A stretch of DNA of 50,445 nt, from IMG/VR virus record IMGVR_UViG_3300037258_000061, positions 1-50,445 of that record. One strand, 5' to 3'. This document shows positions 39,513-50,020 of this stretch, piece after piece. Source of the stretch: a virus. Each line of letters opens with the position of its first letter. The stretch's first letter is position 1. The translations under genes were made by a program, and so were the position numbers. The notes under the pieces were generated by a model, which worked only from the letters and a program-made list of their open reading frames with translations, searched no databases and was not told the DNA's origin.

Positions 39513-41336
39513 TTATTGAAAAGTCATTTTCTTCAAGCCACTCATCTTCAATCGCTTGAGTTTGTGAGATTGAGAAGCAGCCTCTTTCTCTTTCTTTGTT
39601 GGAACAAGCGCATGTTTTGCATAACGGCCTAGACCATATGGAAGACCAATTTCAAGAGCATCTCGTTCCGCAGCTTCAGGATGTATTTTCTTTCCTTCGA
39701 TTGCTCTGAATCCAAGTCCACCAAAGTCTTGTAGATATTTTGCTCCAGTTCCCAGCAATGGACCTGCCATCTGCTGAAGTAAAAACCCACGTTGTATACC
39801 TTGAATCAACTCAAATCCAACACCAAATGCACCAAGATGTGCATATGCATCTAGATAAACTCCAGCAAAATCTCTGGCTTTACCAGCAATTGATTCTGAC
39901 TTTTGTCCTGAGAGTTCTTCCCAGTCGTTATGTGCTTCAGCATGAATTGAACTCCACTGTCCACGTCCTACCATTTCAAGCATCTTCAAAGCTTCGCCAG
40001 CGGCTGGAAATAGAACGCCCATAATAGCAATTGACTTTGCTATCTGAGCTACATCTCCAGACTTAAATGCAATTGAAGCTTCATCTCGCATGAACTTAGC
40101 TTGAGATGAGATATATCCATGATACATAGTAAATGCGCGAGTCCAAGCATTCGACTGTGCCTTGTATGAGCGATTCATACTTGTATCTAAAAATATCTTC
40201 TTGTTGACTCCATTCCAGACTGCACGCTCTATTTGATCTGGAGTTAATTTTCCAGTTTCAGCTATCATTTGAAAGTCAGTTGGCTTCATACCATACTGCT
40301 CAAGTCTTGCTCTAGCTAACTTATTTGAAGGGTCGCGAGCAAGCTTATCAGCGTAATCAATAGCACTATGATAAGTAGCAGAACCTGTAAAAGCCATTTG
40401 CCAGTCGCGTACATAGTTGAAACCTGGAGTTGAAGTAACTTTTTGAATTACGTTTTGAAGAGTTCCTGGCAGATGTTTGACAATGGCCCCGTTTCTGCTA
40501 TCTTCAAACGCTCGCATAGCCCTGAGCGCACCTTCTGCTGTGATTCCACTTGCGATATGCTGTTGTTTAAGCTCTGCAAGAGATTTAAGATTTGTTGTTT
40601 CTCCCAATGCCTTAATAAGAGCTGACGTTTGAGTACTTTGAACTGTATTAAAAATAGTACCCAAGTGAGGAAGAGCAATAAGGGGACTAAAGCGAGAAGA
40701 GATAAAATTAGTAGCGGACTTTTCAATTTGGTCCGGTCTGCGATAGTCAGAACTAGTATTATAGTGCTGAACACCCAACTGATCCATAGCGCTATCAAGA
40801 GATATCTCAGATTTCTTTGCAAGCTCTTTAGCTTGTTTATATCTTGGATCGTTTTTCTCAATAACTTGCGAAGCGTTAGTTTTGAATCTACTCTCATGTC
40901 CATGAGTTCCAATTTTCTGATCTTCGTGCAAATACAGAGCAATGTTATCCATCATGTTCTGAGTTGCTATGTGACCATTATTTTGGTGAGATTGATGGGC
41001 AAGGAAAGTTAAAGCAGCATCATGAGAACCAAAGGTAGCTGTGCGAGCAGCAGTTCTTGCTTGACCCAGCAACTCTTGCGACTCAGGCATTTTTGTAATG
41101 ACTTTAGTTGCAAGATCATTTGTTGCTTTGGTATGCAAGCCTGCAAAGATTTGATCACTCTTTTGTCTGTAGCTAGTGAGTAATCCAGCTACATCTCTAC
41201 CTTCTTCAGTCTGGGATAGAGAATGACCTATAGAACGGATATAAGGTTCAGCTTTTTGAGTTGCTTTCGCAAGAAATTCCTTAGCCTGTGGGGCTAAGTC
41301 TTGCAGCAAGTCTCTAACTACGGGAGCACCTGCCAT
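39513..41336 (-). CDS. large helical internal virion (ejection) protein
   Basis: This encodes 607 residues, mostly helical, with Ala, Gln, Lys and Ser. Two hydrophobic stretches near residues 445-460 (IAIMGVLFPAAGEALKML) and 500-540 (LDAYAHLGAFGVGFELI) could insert in a membrane. Podovirus ejection proteins leave the capsid and build a channel through the host envelope, and have this composition and size. It overlaps the upstream gene by one base (TAATG). No enzymatic motif is seen. Confidence 0.65.
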   Translation of the reverse strand: MAGAPVVRDLLQDLAPQAKEFLAKATQKAEPYIRSIGHSLSQTEEGRDVAGLLTSYRQKSDQIFAGLHTKATNDLATKVITKMPESQELLGQARTAARTATFGSHDAALTFLAHQSHQNNGHIATQNMMDNIALYLHEDQKIGTHGHESRFKTNASQVIEKNDPRYKQAKELAKKSEISLDSAMDQLGVQHYNTSSDYRRPDQIEKSATNFISSRFSPLIALPHLGTIFNTVQSTQTSALIKALGETTNLKSLAELKQQHIASGITAEGALRAMRAFEDSRNGAIVKHLPGTLQNVIQKVTSTPGFNYVRDWQMAFTGSATYHSAIDYADKLARDPSNKLARARLEQYGMKPTDFQMIAETGKLTPDQIERAVWNGVNKKIFLDTSMNRSYKAQSNAWTRAFTMYHGYISSQAKFMRDEASIAFKSGDVAQIAKSIAIMGVLFPAAGEALKMLEMVGRGQWSSIHAEAHNDWEELSGQKSESIAGKARDFAGVYLDAYAHLGAFGVGFELIQGIQRGFLLQQMAGPLLGTGAKYLQDFGGLGFRAIEGKKIHPEAAERDALEIGLPYGLGRYAKHALVPTKKEKEAASQSHKLKRLKMSGLKKMTFQ

Positions 41337-44300
41337 TATTTCCGCCCTTCGGAATCTTCAAGAATTTTCTTGATCTTAGCATGGGCTTTAAAGAAATCCT
41401 CATCTGTCTTTGAATTCTTTCTAAGACTCTGAAGTTTAGCCAATTGCTTGAGTCCCTCATCGTATTCATCTGCGAAATTCTTTTTGTAAGGCCCCATAGT
41501 GGTCTTATAGTTCTGTATTTCTGCGAGCGCTGCTTCTTTTTCGGCTTCACGCTGCCACCTAGTGCGGCCTACAAATGAAGTGCTAATTGTAGAACGGAAT
41601 ACGTTACCTTCAGTATCAAGTCTTCCAGACATTGCCAGCATATCTATATGGGCAGATAAACGCTTGGCTTCGTCTTTCCATTCAGCTGTGGTTCCGTTAG
41701 GGTCCGCATCGTGGAGAACTTTTTTAATTCTGGATACGATAGGCACTGGAATATCTTCACTATGATGCAATCCCCAAAGAAGCATATCATGGGGCTTCTC
41801 GAATTTAATTCGATTTCCCATTTGATCCCCGATTTCCTGGACAAAATCAGTATCGTCCATTCCGTCCAGAAACGATGCGAGAGATTTATTCTGCTTCTTA
41901 GCACCGGAGGTAAAGGGATTTGTAAAGTGCGACAGCGCAGATTGCTTAAACGATACGTAACTCTTAGGTAAGTCTTCATGGACTGCTCCCGTCAACTTAT
42001 GGATATTTGCTATATCAATAGTGTTTCCTGCAGGATGTTCATTGGCCAACCACTTAGGGTCAGCTCTGCGCAGTGCAATCTGACTATCGATCTGAGTCTT
42101 TATAGTTGTGGCTAAGTCTTTAATTTCACTATCTGATTTCTCAGGAAAGTACTGTCTCAACTTTCGCATTGAGTTATCATGCGAGCGAAGTCTAGCTTTA
42201 GTTTCAGGACCACCAAAACGTTGTGGTTCACTTGAAACTCTATAAAGAGCTTTGTCTGCTTTACTAGCAAACTTAAGATCAAAACTCTCGTCTTTGCGAT
42301 TGTATTTAACGTTGCCAGTATCGCTTAGTTCGTTAAAGACCTCATCCTCTTTAGATTTCGACGCCTTTGGAGTTTCTTTCCTTGGACTTCCCAACTCAGC
42401 ATTTTTGTCAGCCAGAACCTTTTCGTTTCGCCCAACTCGTTCTGTAGCTCCCTGAGTAGATTTGACTCCGTTTTCGACAGCAATTGAATCTTGCTCTTCT
42501 TTGACGACCGCATCGACAATCTTCGCGCCATATTTTTGCTCCAAGGTCTGAAATGTTTGTGCTAACTGAGGATTAACTTTTACATCTTCTGAAAGCTTTG
42601 TTGTAACTTCATGCTGTGCTACATCTGGAACATGAATTGGCATTTCAGTTGTTGCTTCTGCAGCCATTTTAGCCATGTTAATTCTAACACGACGGCGCTG
42701 CAACTGTGATAGTTGATTCAGAGGTTTGCCATAAAGCTGACGTGCCATAGCATTCTGCGAGATTTTCTCAGCAGTTACTGCAGCATGTTTAATAGGATCA
42801 GCTTGATGGGCAGCTTCCATTTGTGCTGCATAAATCTTATCTTGCTCTGGATGAGCTTTATGCTCATCTGTATGAACAATTGGATTACCTGCAGCATCCG
42901 TACCAACTATATCATGTTCAATCTCAAAAGCAGCTTGGTCAGCTACAGTTTCATGGAATACTTTACCCCCGACAGCGATATTATTTGCAGCGACTCTCTT
43001 CATAGCTGCGCGAGATATAGGCTTGACTAGTGTTCCAAGACCTTCACCTGCTGCACCTAAGCCCATAAATGTAAGCATAGCGCCTGCGCGATCACCTTGG
43101 GGAGTTTCAGAGAAAATATCTCCTATATATGCAGAAGCGGCTTCTTTAAGTCTGCGACCTGCAAATTGACCAGTTTTGCTAGTTGCTAATCTGCGAGTAA
43201 AGTTGGCCGCTTTACCAATTGAACCAGTTGATTCAACAGCTTTTCCTGCACCAAGCAAGGCTTCACCAGTAGCCCCGAGTGCTTCTAAAGGACCATTGAT
43301 GGCTTCATACAAGGGAAGTTGAACAATTGCCTCTCCAACAAAACTACCAGCTTTCTCTGTGTAGTTTTTAGTTGGATGAGTATCTAGCCAAAATGTCTGA
43401 CGATCTATAACATCCTGAGATAACTTGAGAGCTGCGTCAGCGACTCTGGCATCATTATCAGATCGTTCGGTTGCCCAGGTATGAAGAGCGCTACCCGGGA
43501 AGAAATTGGCAACCCCGAGTATCTTTCTATCGACTTTAATTCCCGCCATAAATATAGAATGGACAAGGTGTCCGTTAAGCTGAATTGCACTAGCTTCGGT
43601 GTGTGCCACTCCGGCTTGGAAGTCTGAGAATGCGTCTTTGTTTGTAGCCTCACTATACTCATAGAAGTCTGAGGTTTTAAACGAGCCCTTCTGAACTTGG
43701 CCGACCCAAAGATCCTTCGGGGGAGGTTCTATTTTGGAGTTTTTGTAAATTGGTACGACATACTTATCGTAGTAATTATCGAGAACGTGGGTTTTTTGGT
43801 CACTAGGCAAGGCAGCAAAACGAGGATTTTTAATGATACGTTCGGCTTTTGCATAGGTAGCGGCCTGCCGATCTAACGGATGCGTGAAGTTAAAAGGATT
43901 CTTATTCGCAGGATTTTCGACTGAAGCAATTCTGCTCTTGATTAACTGTTGGCGATAATCCCGAGGAATGTTTTGCTCTTCACCAGTTTTCTCATCTTCT
44001 AAATTAGTTGGAGCAAAGTGATGCTCACCAGTTTTAGCTGCTGGTTTAGCTGCAGGTTGAGCTTGCTGTCTGGATGGACGTGGAGATACAACAGGTTTTT
44101 CAGCACCTGCATCCTTCGCGTATGAATGTCCTTTTTTCATCCAATCTACAGGAGTTGCTAACTTAGCTAATGCTGGATCAGTTCCTTCAGTTCCAGTTGA
44201 AGCTGTAGGTATAGTGGAATCTGACATAGTATCAAACGTTCCAGTAACTTGCTGTAAATTAACCGGCGGTAAAGGCGCGCGCGGAGTTGTATTGATAGTA

Positions 44301-44926
44301 CCAAAGAATTTTTGTTTTACTGCATCAAGTATTCCCGAGGGATTCGGATCGGTAGATTCAATAGTTGATAACTTAGCTTTTTCCCAATCCTTAGACCAAG
44401 GTTCATAGATAGCTTTATACTGATCCATCTCTTTCTGAGTAATATATCCTTTTGCAAATGCCTGTTTCTTAGAATGATAATACTGCATCAGATGAGATTG
44501 CTGTTCAAACGGCAACTGTAAAATGGTCTTTCCAGCTTTACGTTGCGCTGCAAGATACTTAGGATCAGTAACTACTAAAGGATTACCAGTGTCAGGAGGA
44601 ATAGCTTTGCGTTGCTCTGGAGTTAGATTATTCTGAACCAGATGAATAGATTCATGCAGTGCAACTTGTTCTGGATCTTTCAAAAACTCTGGTACGTCAG
44701 TTACAGAAATATGATTAGGACTTCCAGGTATAACTCCAGCAATAGGATCACGATCAGTAGGTTGAGGACCAATTCCTTGAGTTTTTCCAGTTTCGATAGA
44801 AAAAGAAGGATCAATAGCCGATATTAAGCGGCTCAGTGAGGCGGGTGTAGCTTTTTGCAAAGCTTGACGACCAATTGAATTTATATCTGTACTATTGGTC
44901 GTAGTCGTCGGGATCGTCGTCGCCAT
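41336..44926 (-). CDS. giant internal virion protein with HExxH metallopeptidase motif
   Basis: This encodes 1196 residues from the ATG at 44926 (a start at 45004 is also possible). An HExxH zinc-protease motif occurs at about residues 91-95 in LHESIHLVQNN. Residue 390-560 are charged and helical; a hydrophobic stretch (EAIVQLPLYEAINGPLEALGATG) follows, then long helical, coiled regions to the end. Large ejection proteins with lytic or protease domains are known in T7-like and P22-like phages. The protease may process envelope or virion proteins at entry. Activity is unproven. Confidence 0.7.
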   Translation of the reverse strand: MATTIPTTTTNSTDINSIGRQALQKATPASLSRLISAIDPSFSIETGKTQGIGPQPTDRDPIAGVIPGSPNHISVTDVPEFLKDPEQVALHESIHLVQNNLTPEQRKAIPPDTGNPLVVTDPKYLAAQRKAGKTILQLPFEQQSHLMQYYHSKKQAFAKGYITQKEMDQYKAIYEPWSKDWEKAKLSTIESTDPNPSGILDAVKQKFFGTINTTPRAPLPPVNLQQVTGTFDTMSDSTIPTASTGTEGTDPALAKLATPVDWMKKGHSYAKDAGAEKPVVSPRPSRQQAQPAAKPAAKTGEHHFAPTNLEDEKTGEEQNIPRDYRQQLIKSRIASVENPANKNPFNFTHPLDRQAATYAKAERIIKNPRFAALPSDQKTHVLDNYYDKYVVPIYKNSKIEPPPKDLWVGQVQKGSFKTSDFYEYSEATNKDAFSDFQAGVAHTEASAIQLNGHLVHSIFMAGIKVDRKILGVANFFPGSALHTWATERSDNDARVADAALKLSQDVIDRQTFWLDTHPTKNYTEKAGSFVGEAIVQLPLYEAINGPLEALGATGEALLGAGKAVESTGSIGKAANFTRRLATSKTGQFAGRRLKEAASAYIGDIFSETPQGDRAGAMLTFMGLGAAGEGLGTLVKPISRAAMKRVAANNIAVGGKVFHETVADQAAFEIEHDIVGTDAAGNPIVHTDEHKAHPEQDKIYAAQMEAAHQADPIKHAAVTAEKISQNAMARQLYGKPLNQLSQLQRRRVRINMAKMAAEATTEMPIHVPDVAQHEVTTKLSEDVKVNPQLAQTFQTLEQKYGAKIVDAVVKEEQDSIAVENGVKSTQGATERVGRNEKVLADKNAELGSPRKETPKASKSKEDEVFNELSDTGNVKYNRKDESFDLKFASKADKALYRVSSEPQRFGGPETKARLRSHDNSMRKLRQYFPEKSDSEIKDLATTIKTQIDSQIALRRADPKWLANEHPAGNTIDIANIHKLTGAVHEDLPKSYVSFKQSALSHFTNPFTSGAKKQNKSLASFLDGMDDTDFVQEIGDQMGNRIKFEKPHDMLLWGLHHSEDIPVPIVSRIKKVLHDADPNGTTAEWKDEAKRLSAHIDMLAMSGRLDTEGNVFRSTISTSFVGRTRWQREAEKEAALAEIQNYKTTMGPYKKNFADEYDEGLKQLAKLQSLRKNSKTDEDFFKAHAKIKKILEDSEGRK

Positions 44927-46175
44927 CTGAGATGTAGTTGGGTCCGGCACTTGTTCCACCTGCTCCAGGTTTATTATCTGAAACTGTAGGAGTTTCGCCT
45001 GCACTACTTAATCTATCAGCAAGTTCAGACTGTTTTGCTTCTAAGACTGAACCTTGAGATTCAAAGAACTGAATCTGTTTATCATACTTATCGCGCTGCG
45101 AAGGATCAGCATTCTTTCTATTTTGCTCAAGCATGTTAATTTGCTGCTGATAAGTTCCAAGAGTTTTTGTAATAGAATCAAAGGCTCTTTGAGCTTCTTG
45201 CTGAGCTTTTGGAGACTTACCATTAACTCCATTTAAAGCATCAATCTTTGCCTGTGTTGTTGAAAGCAAAGTATCATCACGCATCCGAACAGCTTCAAGC
45301 ATACCTTTTACATGAATATTTGCGCCTTGAATAGCTGCCATATAATGCTGATTTGCTGTGTAAACTAGACCATCGTATCTTTTTTGAGCTGTATTTGCCT
45401 CTGAGGTGGCTTTAGTTGTAGCTGCATCCGTAACAGACTGAGCACGAACTATAGCAGGCGCGAGCTTATCTACAAGGTCATGTGTCGCTTTAGCTTCAGC
45501 CGTCGCACTCTGAGCCGCTGCAATAGCTTGCTGATTAGGTGCCATATTAGATGGAAGTTTATCTTGAAATTGTTTGGCATAAGAATCGGTCGCTTGTTTC
45601 ATGGCCGCATGTTCAGGAGTGTTGTTCTTGCTAGGATCAACAAAGTTAATATTGAATGCCTTAGCTATAGCTTTACGATTCTTATCATCATTCAAGACTT
45701 CGCCCTGAATTGCCTGCGCTTTAGCAAGCTGATCCTTAGCTGCTTGATTGTTTGGGTCTTGAGCTAGAACTTGTTTTGCTTGATCCTCAGAGTTAACAGC
45801 ACCCATCAAGTGTTCGATGTTAACACTTAATTCCTGTGTCTTCTTTGCATCACGCTGCTGTTGTACTTGACCAACTACATTTGCAACAGACTTAGATAGA
45901 TTAGCTAAGCCCTGCATTGTAGCTTGGTGTCTTCCATGAACCTGTGAAGTATCTAGAGGTTGCTGCGCATATGTACGACCAGCACCTGGTAGATTAACTG
46001 CAGTAGGCTGTTGATGACCACCAGCTATAGGAATTGAGGCCGCACGAGTAGCGGCTGCAGCTTTTTGATCAGCAGCAGTGGCAGCAGTTACTAACTGCGA
46101 TACGATATCAACTGCACCAGCGGCAGTACTTTGCTGTGCACCAGAACCACTCGAAATGGGAATTGCGTCAGCCAT
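44892..46175 (-). CDS. helical internal virion protein
   Basis: This encodes 427 residues rich in Ala, Gln, Thr and Asp with extended helical and coiled stretches (NIEHLMGAVNSEDQAKQVLA, QAIAAAQSATAEAKATHD) and an acidic end (DGDDDPDDYDQ). GAGGAT precedes the ATG. Its 3' end overlaps the start of the giant protein. Position and composition suggest one of the three ejection proteins of a podovirus, together with the 607- and 1196-residue proteins. Confidence 0.6.
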   Translation of the reverse strand: MADAIPISSGSGAQQSTAAGAVDIVSQLVTAATAADQKAAAATRAASIPIAGGHQQPTAVNLPGAGRTYAQQPLDTSQVHGRHQATMQGLANLSKSVANVVGQVQQQRDAKKTQELSVNIEHLMGAVNSEDQAKQVLAQDPNNQAAKDQLAKAQAIQGEVLNDDKNRKAIAKAFNINFVDPSKNNTPEHAAMKQATDSYAKQFQDKLPSNMAPNQQAIAAAQSATAEAKATHDLVDKLAPAIVRAQSVTDAATTKATSEANTAQKRYDGLVYTANQHYMAAIQGANIHVKGMLEAVRMRDDTLLSTTQAKIDALNGVNGKSPKAQQEAQRAFDSITKTLGTYQQQINMLEQNRKNADPSQRDKYDKQIQFFESQGSVLEAKQSELADRLSSAGETPTVSDNKPGAGGTSAGPNYISDGDDDPDDYDQ

Positions 46176-46189
46176 TTAAATCCTCAATT

Positions 46190-47149
46190 CTAGCCAATTG
46201 ATAGTGGCATTGGTCCAGCATAACCACCACTTACTGCACCAGGAAGCTGTGCTCCACTACCGGAACCTGATAGAGTTGGAATTGAACCTCCACCACCACC
46301 AAACAGAGAAGCAAGTCCACCTGTACCGGTGACTGCTCCTGCTACTTGACTACCAATTCCAACAACTTGAGATAGTGTATTTAGCCATGAAGTGCTATTC
46401 TCGGCTGCAGTTTCACCTTCAGTGCTCTCAGTTAAACCAATTGCTTCACCTTGCTGAGTCTGAAGTAACTGTTGCTCTTGCAGTCCTTCTTGAGAAGTAA
46501 CACCTGAGAGATAATCTCCCTGCTCAATAGCGGCTGCAGAACTATTAGCGCTCACGCCAGAATTACCTAAACTTGTAGCAATTGTCGATTGACCTTCAGC
46601 AGTTGACTTAGACATAGCAGCTTGATATGCTTGCATATAACTGCTATCATTAGAGCCAAGATTCTGCATTAGGGAGAATAACTCTCCACCTTCGCCTGCT
46701 CCATAGGTATCATTTAACTGTTTTTGGAGGGCTGCAGTTTGCTGTGGACTATAACCAGCAATTGGATTTCCATTATTTGCAGGTGCATTTGAACCTGCAG
46801 CGCCAGTTGCAGGAGCCCCAGTTCCTACAGCACCGCCAGCTTGAGCGGGAGCGGTATTTATAGGCTGTGGCTGTGCTCCATTCATAGCTCCAGGTACGGA
46901 AGTAGGTGTACCTATAGCACCGCGAGTTCCTCCAGAAGTAGGAACCGTACCTGTAACTGAAGCACTAGCTACAGGATTAGTCATAGGTGAAGATACACCA
47001 CCGTTTGGTCCCTGCGTTGGGCTCATACTTGGAATACCACTCGCAGGACTGTATTGATTCGTACCAAACTGGCCACCTAATACTGGCATTCCAGTATTCT
47101 TAGCTCCGGTTGCCATACCACCCGAAATGCCTGTAGGGACGGTTCCCAT
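46190..47149 (-). CDS. Gly/Ser/Ala-rich virion protein
   Basis: This encodes 319 residues from the ATG at 47149 (GAGG site); a TTG at 47161 is in frame. The N-terminal 130 residues are Gly, Pro, Thr and Asn rich, the centre is helical (QQTAALQKQLNDTYGAGEGG, SYMQAYQAAMSKST), and the end Gly-rich (GGGGGSIPTLSGSGSG). It lies between the adaptor and ejection-protein genes. It may be an internal scaffold or core protein. No family recognised. Confidence 0.55.
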   Translation of the reverse strand: MGTVPTGISGGMATGAKNTGMPVLGGQFGTNQYSPASGIPSMSPTQGPNGGVSSPMTNPVASASVTGTVPTSGGTRGAIGTPTSVPGAMNGAQPQPINTAPAQAGGAVGTGAPATGAAGSNAPANNGNPIAGYSPQQTAALQKQLNDTYGAGEGGELFSLMQNLGSNDSSYMQAYQAAMSKSTAEGQSTIATSLGNSGVSANSSAAAIEQGDYLSGVTSQEGLQEQQLLQTQQGEAIGLTESTEGETAAENSTSWLNTLSQVVGIGSQVAGAVTGTGGLASLFGGGGGSIPTLSGSGSGAQLPGAVSGGYAGPMPLSIG

Positions 47150-47167
47150 ACTAAACCTCAATTCAAA

Positions 47168-47932
47168 TTAAGCTCTACGAATCTGAATGCTACGAGTGGC
47201 CGTAACGCTATCACGCTGATACTGAGATACGCGACCGAAGATTAGACCCGGCTGACCTTTAAGACCACCGCTACGCTGAAAATCTGGATCACCATACAAC
47301 AGCGTTTTGATAGCTGAAGCTATATCAAATAAACGCACTGAAAAAGCTGCCCGCATTGCAGCGCAGTATTCAACAATGTCCTGCCAATCATCATCGAGCA
47401 TGATTACATCATCGGCTGTAGGTGCAGGTTTATCATCTACGAGAGTCCAAGGATGCTGTTTTTGATAGCGCATGAAACAGAGAAAAGCTTGAACTGGATT
47501 CGGAGATATGAATACTTGACCTTGCCATCTACTCCAATAACTAGGAAAAGATTGAATGGCCATAGTATTTTCAGCGCTCGCAATCTCTCTATATTTGAGC
47601 TGAACTCCAGGATTTGTGTAACTCAAATCGATAGTAGAAGAGGTCAAACCCACTTGATAATACATAAAAAACGATACCACTTTGTTGATATCAAGTGCTG
47701 CATCTCCGGCTTGCTGAAAAAAACTTGGTTCATAGAGAAACTGGCCAGTTACAAAATTAACGTATGGTCCTGTAGCCTGTAACCCCTGAAACCAATAATC
47801 CTTTGAAAGTTCCAAAACAGAGCGATAAACCCACCGAATCATATTTGCATCAGGAAATTGTCTACCCGCGCAGTATTCCATGATCTGCGGAAACAAATCA
47901 CCAACTGTGAAATTTCCATAGCCTACGGGCAT
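47168..47932 (-). CDS. head-tail adaptor (connector) protein
   Basis: This encodes 254 residues. TVGDLFPQIMEYCAGRQFPDANMIRWVYRSVLEL in the N-terminus and DDWQDIVEYCAAMRAAFSV in the C-terminal half recall adaptor proteins that bind below the podovirus portal (P22 gp4 or T7 gp11 type). GAGG precedes the ATG. It is clustered with the beta-rich tail genes. The call is inferred from pattern and position. Confidence 0.55.
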   Translation of the reverse strand: MPVGYGNFTVGDLFPQIMEYCAGRQFPDANMIRWVYRSVLELSKDYWFQGLQATGPYVNFVTGQFLYEPSFFQQAGDAALDINKVVSFFMYYQVGLTSSTIDLSYTNPGVQLKYREIASAENTMAIQSFPSYWSRWQGQVFISPNPVQAFLCFMRYQKQHPWTLVDDKPAPTADDVIMLDDDWQDIVEYCAAMRAAFSVRLFDIASAIKTLLYGDPDFQRSGGLKGQPGLIFGRVSQYQRDSVTATRSIQIRRA

Positions 47933-47939
47933 TTTAACC

Positions 47940-48329
47940 TCAAAAGATATAAACAGTGATGTTTACTGTGTTATCAGAAGTTTGCAATTGCATGATGTCT
48001 TGAGTAGGTACTTGATAGCGCCAGATAGTAGCATTACCATCAAGATCGCATATAATAAAACCGATCGGTGGCCGTTTCAGCGCGTGATTTATAGTTACTT
48101 GTCCGCTAGAGTCCCACGCATATGTTAGACCTGATCCGTTGGCACCTACCCGAAACATTATACCATTGCCATTGTCAGTATTGAAAGTTGTATATATTCC
48201 GGTACTATCTTGTAAATTACCTTCAGCAAGCGCAGTCTTATTGACCAACGTATCAAATATAGACTGCGCCCAGCGTAAAATACCTGCAGGTGTATTGATC
48301 TGAGAAACTGTGGGATTGATTGGCTTCAT
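47940..48329 (-). CDS. small tail or nozzle-associated protein
   Basis: This encodes 129 residues, all-beta, with WAQSIFDTLVNKTALAEGNL, GNGIMFRVGANGSGLTY and GFIICDLDGNATIWRY strands. It overlaps the 555-residue gene by four bases (ATGA). I do not recognise the family; the position between adaptor and nozzle suggests a tail part. Confidence 0.55.
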   Translation of the reverse strand: MKPINPTVSQINTPAGILRWAQSIFDTLVNKTALAEGNLQDSTGIYTTFNTDNGNGIMFRVGANGSGLTYAWDSSGQVTINHALKRPPIGFIICDLDGNATIWRYQVPTQDIMQLQTSDNTVNITVYIF

Positions 48330-49993
48330 GGTCTACGTCCCGGTCCAATAGTTCCATAGAGGCTAATCTCACCAAAAGCAATTGTACCACTTGCTTCAAC
48401 TACCAAAGCTGGCTGCAAACTAGTTGCAGCAACTTGATTGACTGGATATGCTGTATAAAGATTCTTTGCTGAATCTCTACCAGTTCCTAGAGTTTGTACA
48501 CCATAAGGAATACCATCAACTAAAGGTTGAAAAGTTGCTCCAGCTATTCCTTCAGCATAAAAACCCACTGCATCAATTGTTACATCTTTGAATGTCTGTA
48601 CTCTGGCAGGTGGAAATGTAAGTTGACTCTGGTTTGCATTTCCAAGTGCAGCAGTATTTGAAGGCAGAAGTGGAATATAAAACCACAGCGGAGATGCTCC
48701 GGGCACCTGCGTAGCTATAGCCACTCCATCACAGCTAACACTATCCGAGAATGTAGTTACAATGATATTAGACAACAAAAGAGAAGCAATTGAAACTAAA
48801 TTTGCTGTGGATGCAGTAGTAAAGGTAAGACGCATCCACTGTTTAGTCTCAAATCCATATACGTAGGTACGAACAATATAGGTTGAGGTAGTTGAATCTG
48901 TAATTTGAAAGGCCAAAATATAACAAAGTTCAGGTGCTCCATTTATAGTCAGCGCTACCATAGCGCTCTGCACTACTGAAGCGGCCTGCAAATCGCTATA
49001 AATGGCATTTTTAGCCACTCCACCTATAATTGAAAGGCCATCAAGACCTATCGAATAGATGTCATCTTTAGCTACAAATGCACCTTTAGGGCCATATTGT
49101 GAGATAGTTTCGGGAAATACAGTACCTACGCCTTTATGAGAGGCCCACATATGGTCAAAATTGAATGGAGAAATTCCATTATTTAAGGCTGTAATTTCCG
49201 TAATGCCTGCTCTTCGTATGCAATAAACAGTCGGGCCGATAAATAAACCGCCCGTAATTTCATCTTCCACGTCGGGTAGATTGTTGAATCCAGCACCAGT
49301 GGCATTACCCGACATATCCAACGGATTCCAGATAGCATACTGCTGTCCTGCAGCACTCCATGCAATTTGATATGGAAAGTTCTGCGCAAAATCTATCATT
49401 CCTCCTGTTTGCCACTGCGATACATTCATAGCTACAAGACGACCATTAAATTCACCGAGAAACTTGCAGCCTAGATATGAAGTTAATAAACTAAAAGTCA
49501 AATTGCCTGACATATCAGGACCAACTTGAAAAATTTGAGACATTCCTGGAGCAGACATAAAAGTTGTATTATTGATTGTCTTCCAAGTTAATGTCCCTTG
49601 AATTGGAGAACCAAGTGTTGCAATAGGCGCTCCTGGTAAATCTCCTCCGCTTGGAGCACCTATATAGTCTGCAACTCTCGCTGAGATATTACCTCCACTA
49701 TCAAGTACAACGTAGAAGAATTTATCTTCAACATTGGTCGCACCTGAGATTGCAAGTGGAAAACCTAATTCTCCAAAACCGATGAGAATTGTTGAACTCC
49801 AATCAAAGCCTGAGTCACCAAAGGGAATTGATTTCCAAGTTGATGCAACATAACTTTGGTTTTGAATTAAAAAGTTTTCTGCATCAACCAAACCATTGGT
49901 ATAGGGAGCAAGCGCAGATGTATCAAGCCCCGACATCGGAGCTGACCACTCCAGCTTCAAGTGCTGATCTTCTTGCTGAGATTTCCAAGCCAC
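48326..49993 (-). CDS. tail nozzle/hub-like beta protein
   Basis: This encodes 555 residues from a GTG start at 49993 with GGGAG seven bases upstream. It is nearly all-beta, Gly, Ser, Thr and Ile rich, with repeated DxSGNxT turns (DSGGNISARV, DMSGNLTFSL, DMSGNATGAG) suggesting a propeller or stacked sheet domain. Podovirus nozzle proteins such as P22 gp10 and T7 gp12 have this type of composition and length. Inferred from position next to the adaptor. Confidence 0.6.
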   Translation of the reverse strand: MAWKSQQEDQHLKLEWSAPMSGLDTSALAPYTNGLVDAENFLIQNQSYVASTWKSIPFGDSGFDWSSTILIGFGELGFPLAISGATNVEDKFFYVVLDSGGNISARVADYIGAPSGGDLPGAPIATLGSPIQGTLTWKTINNTTFMSAPGMSQIFQVGPDMSGNLTFSLLTSYLGCKFLGEFNGRLVAMNVSQWQTGGMIDFAQNFPYQIAWSAAGQQYAIWNPLDMSGNATGAGFNNLPDVEDEITGGLFIGPTVYCIRRAGITEITALNNGISPFNFDHMWASHKGVGTVFPETISQYGPKGAFVAKDDIYSIGLDGLSIIGGVAKNAIYSDLQAASVVQSAMVALTINGAPELCYILAFQITDSTTSTYIVRTYVYGFETKQWMRLTFTTASTANLVSIASLLLSNIIVTTFSDSVSCDGVAIATQVPGASPLWFYIPLLPSNTAALGNANQSQLTFPPARVQTFKDVTIDAVGFYAEGIAGATFQPLVDGIPYGVQTLGTGRDSAKNLYTAYPVNQVAATSLQPALVVEASGTIAFGEISLYGTIGPGRRP

Positions 49994-50020
49994 AACTTGC
50001 TCCCTTGTTATTGTTAAGTA

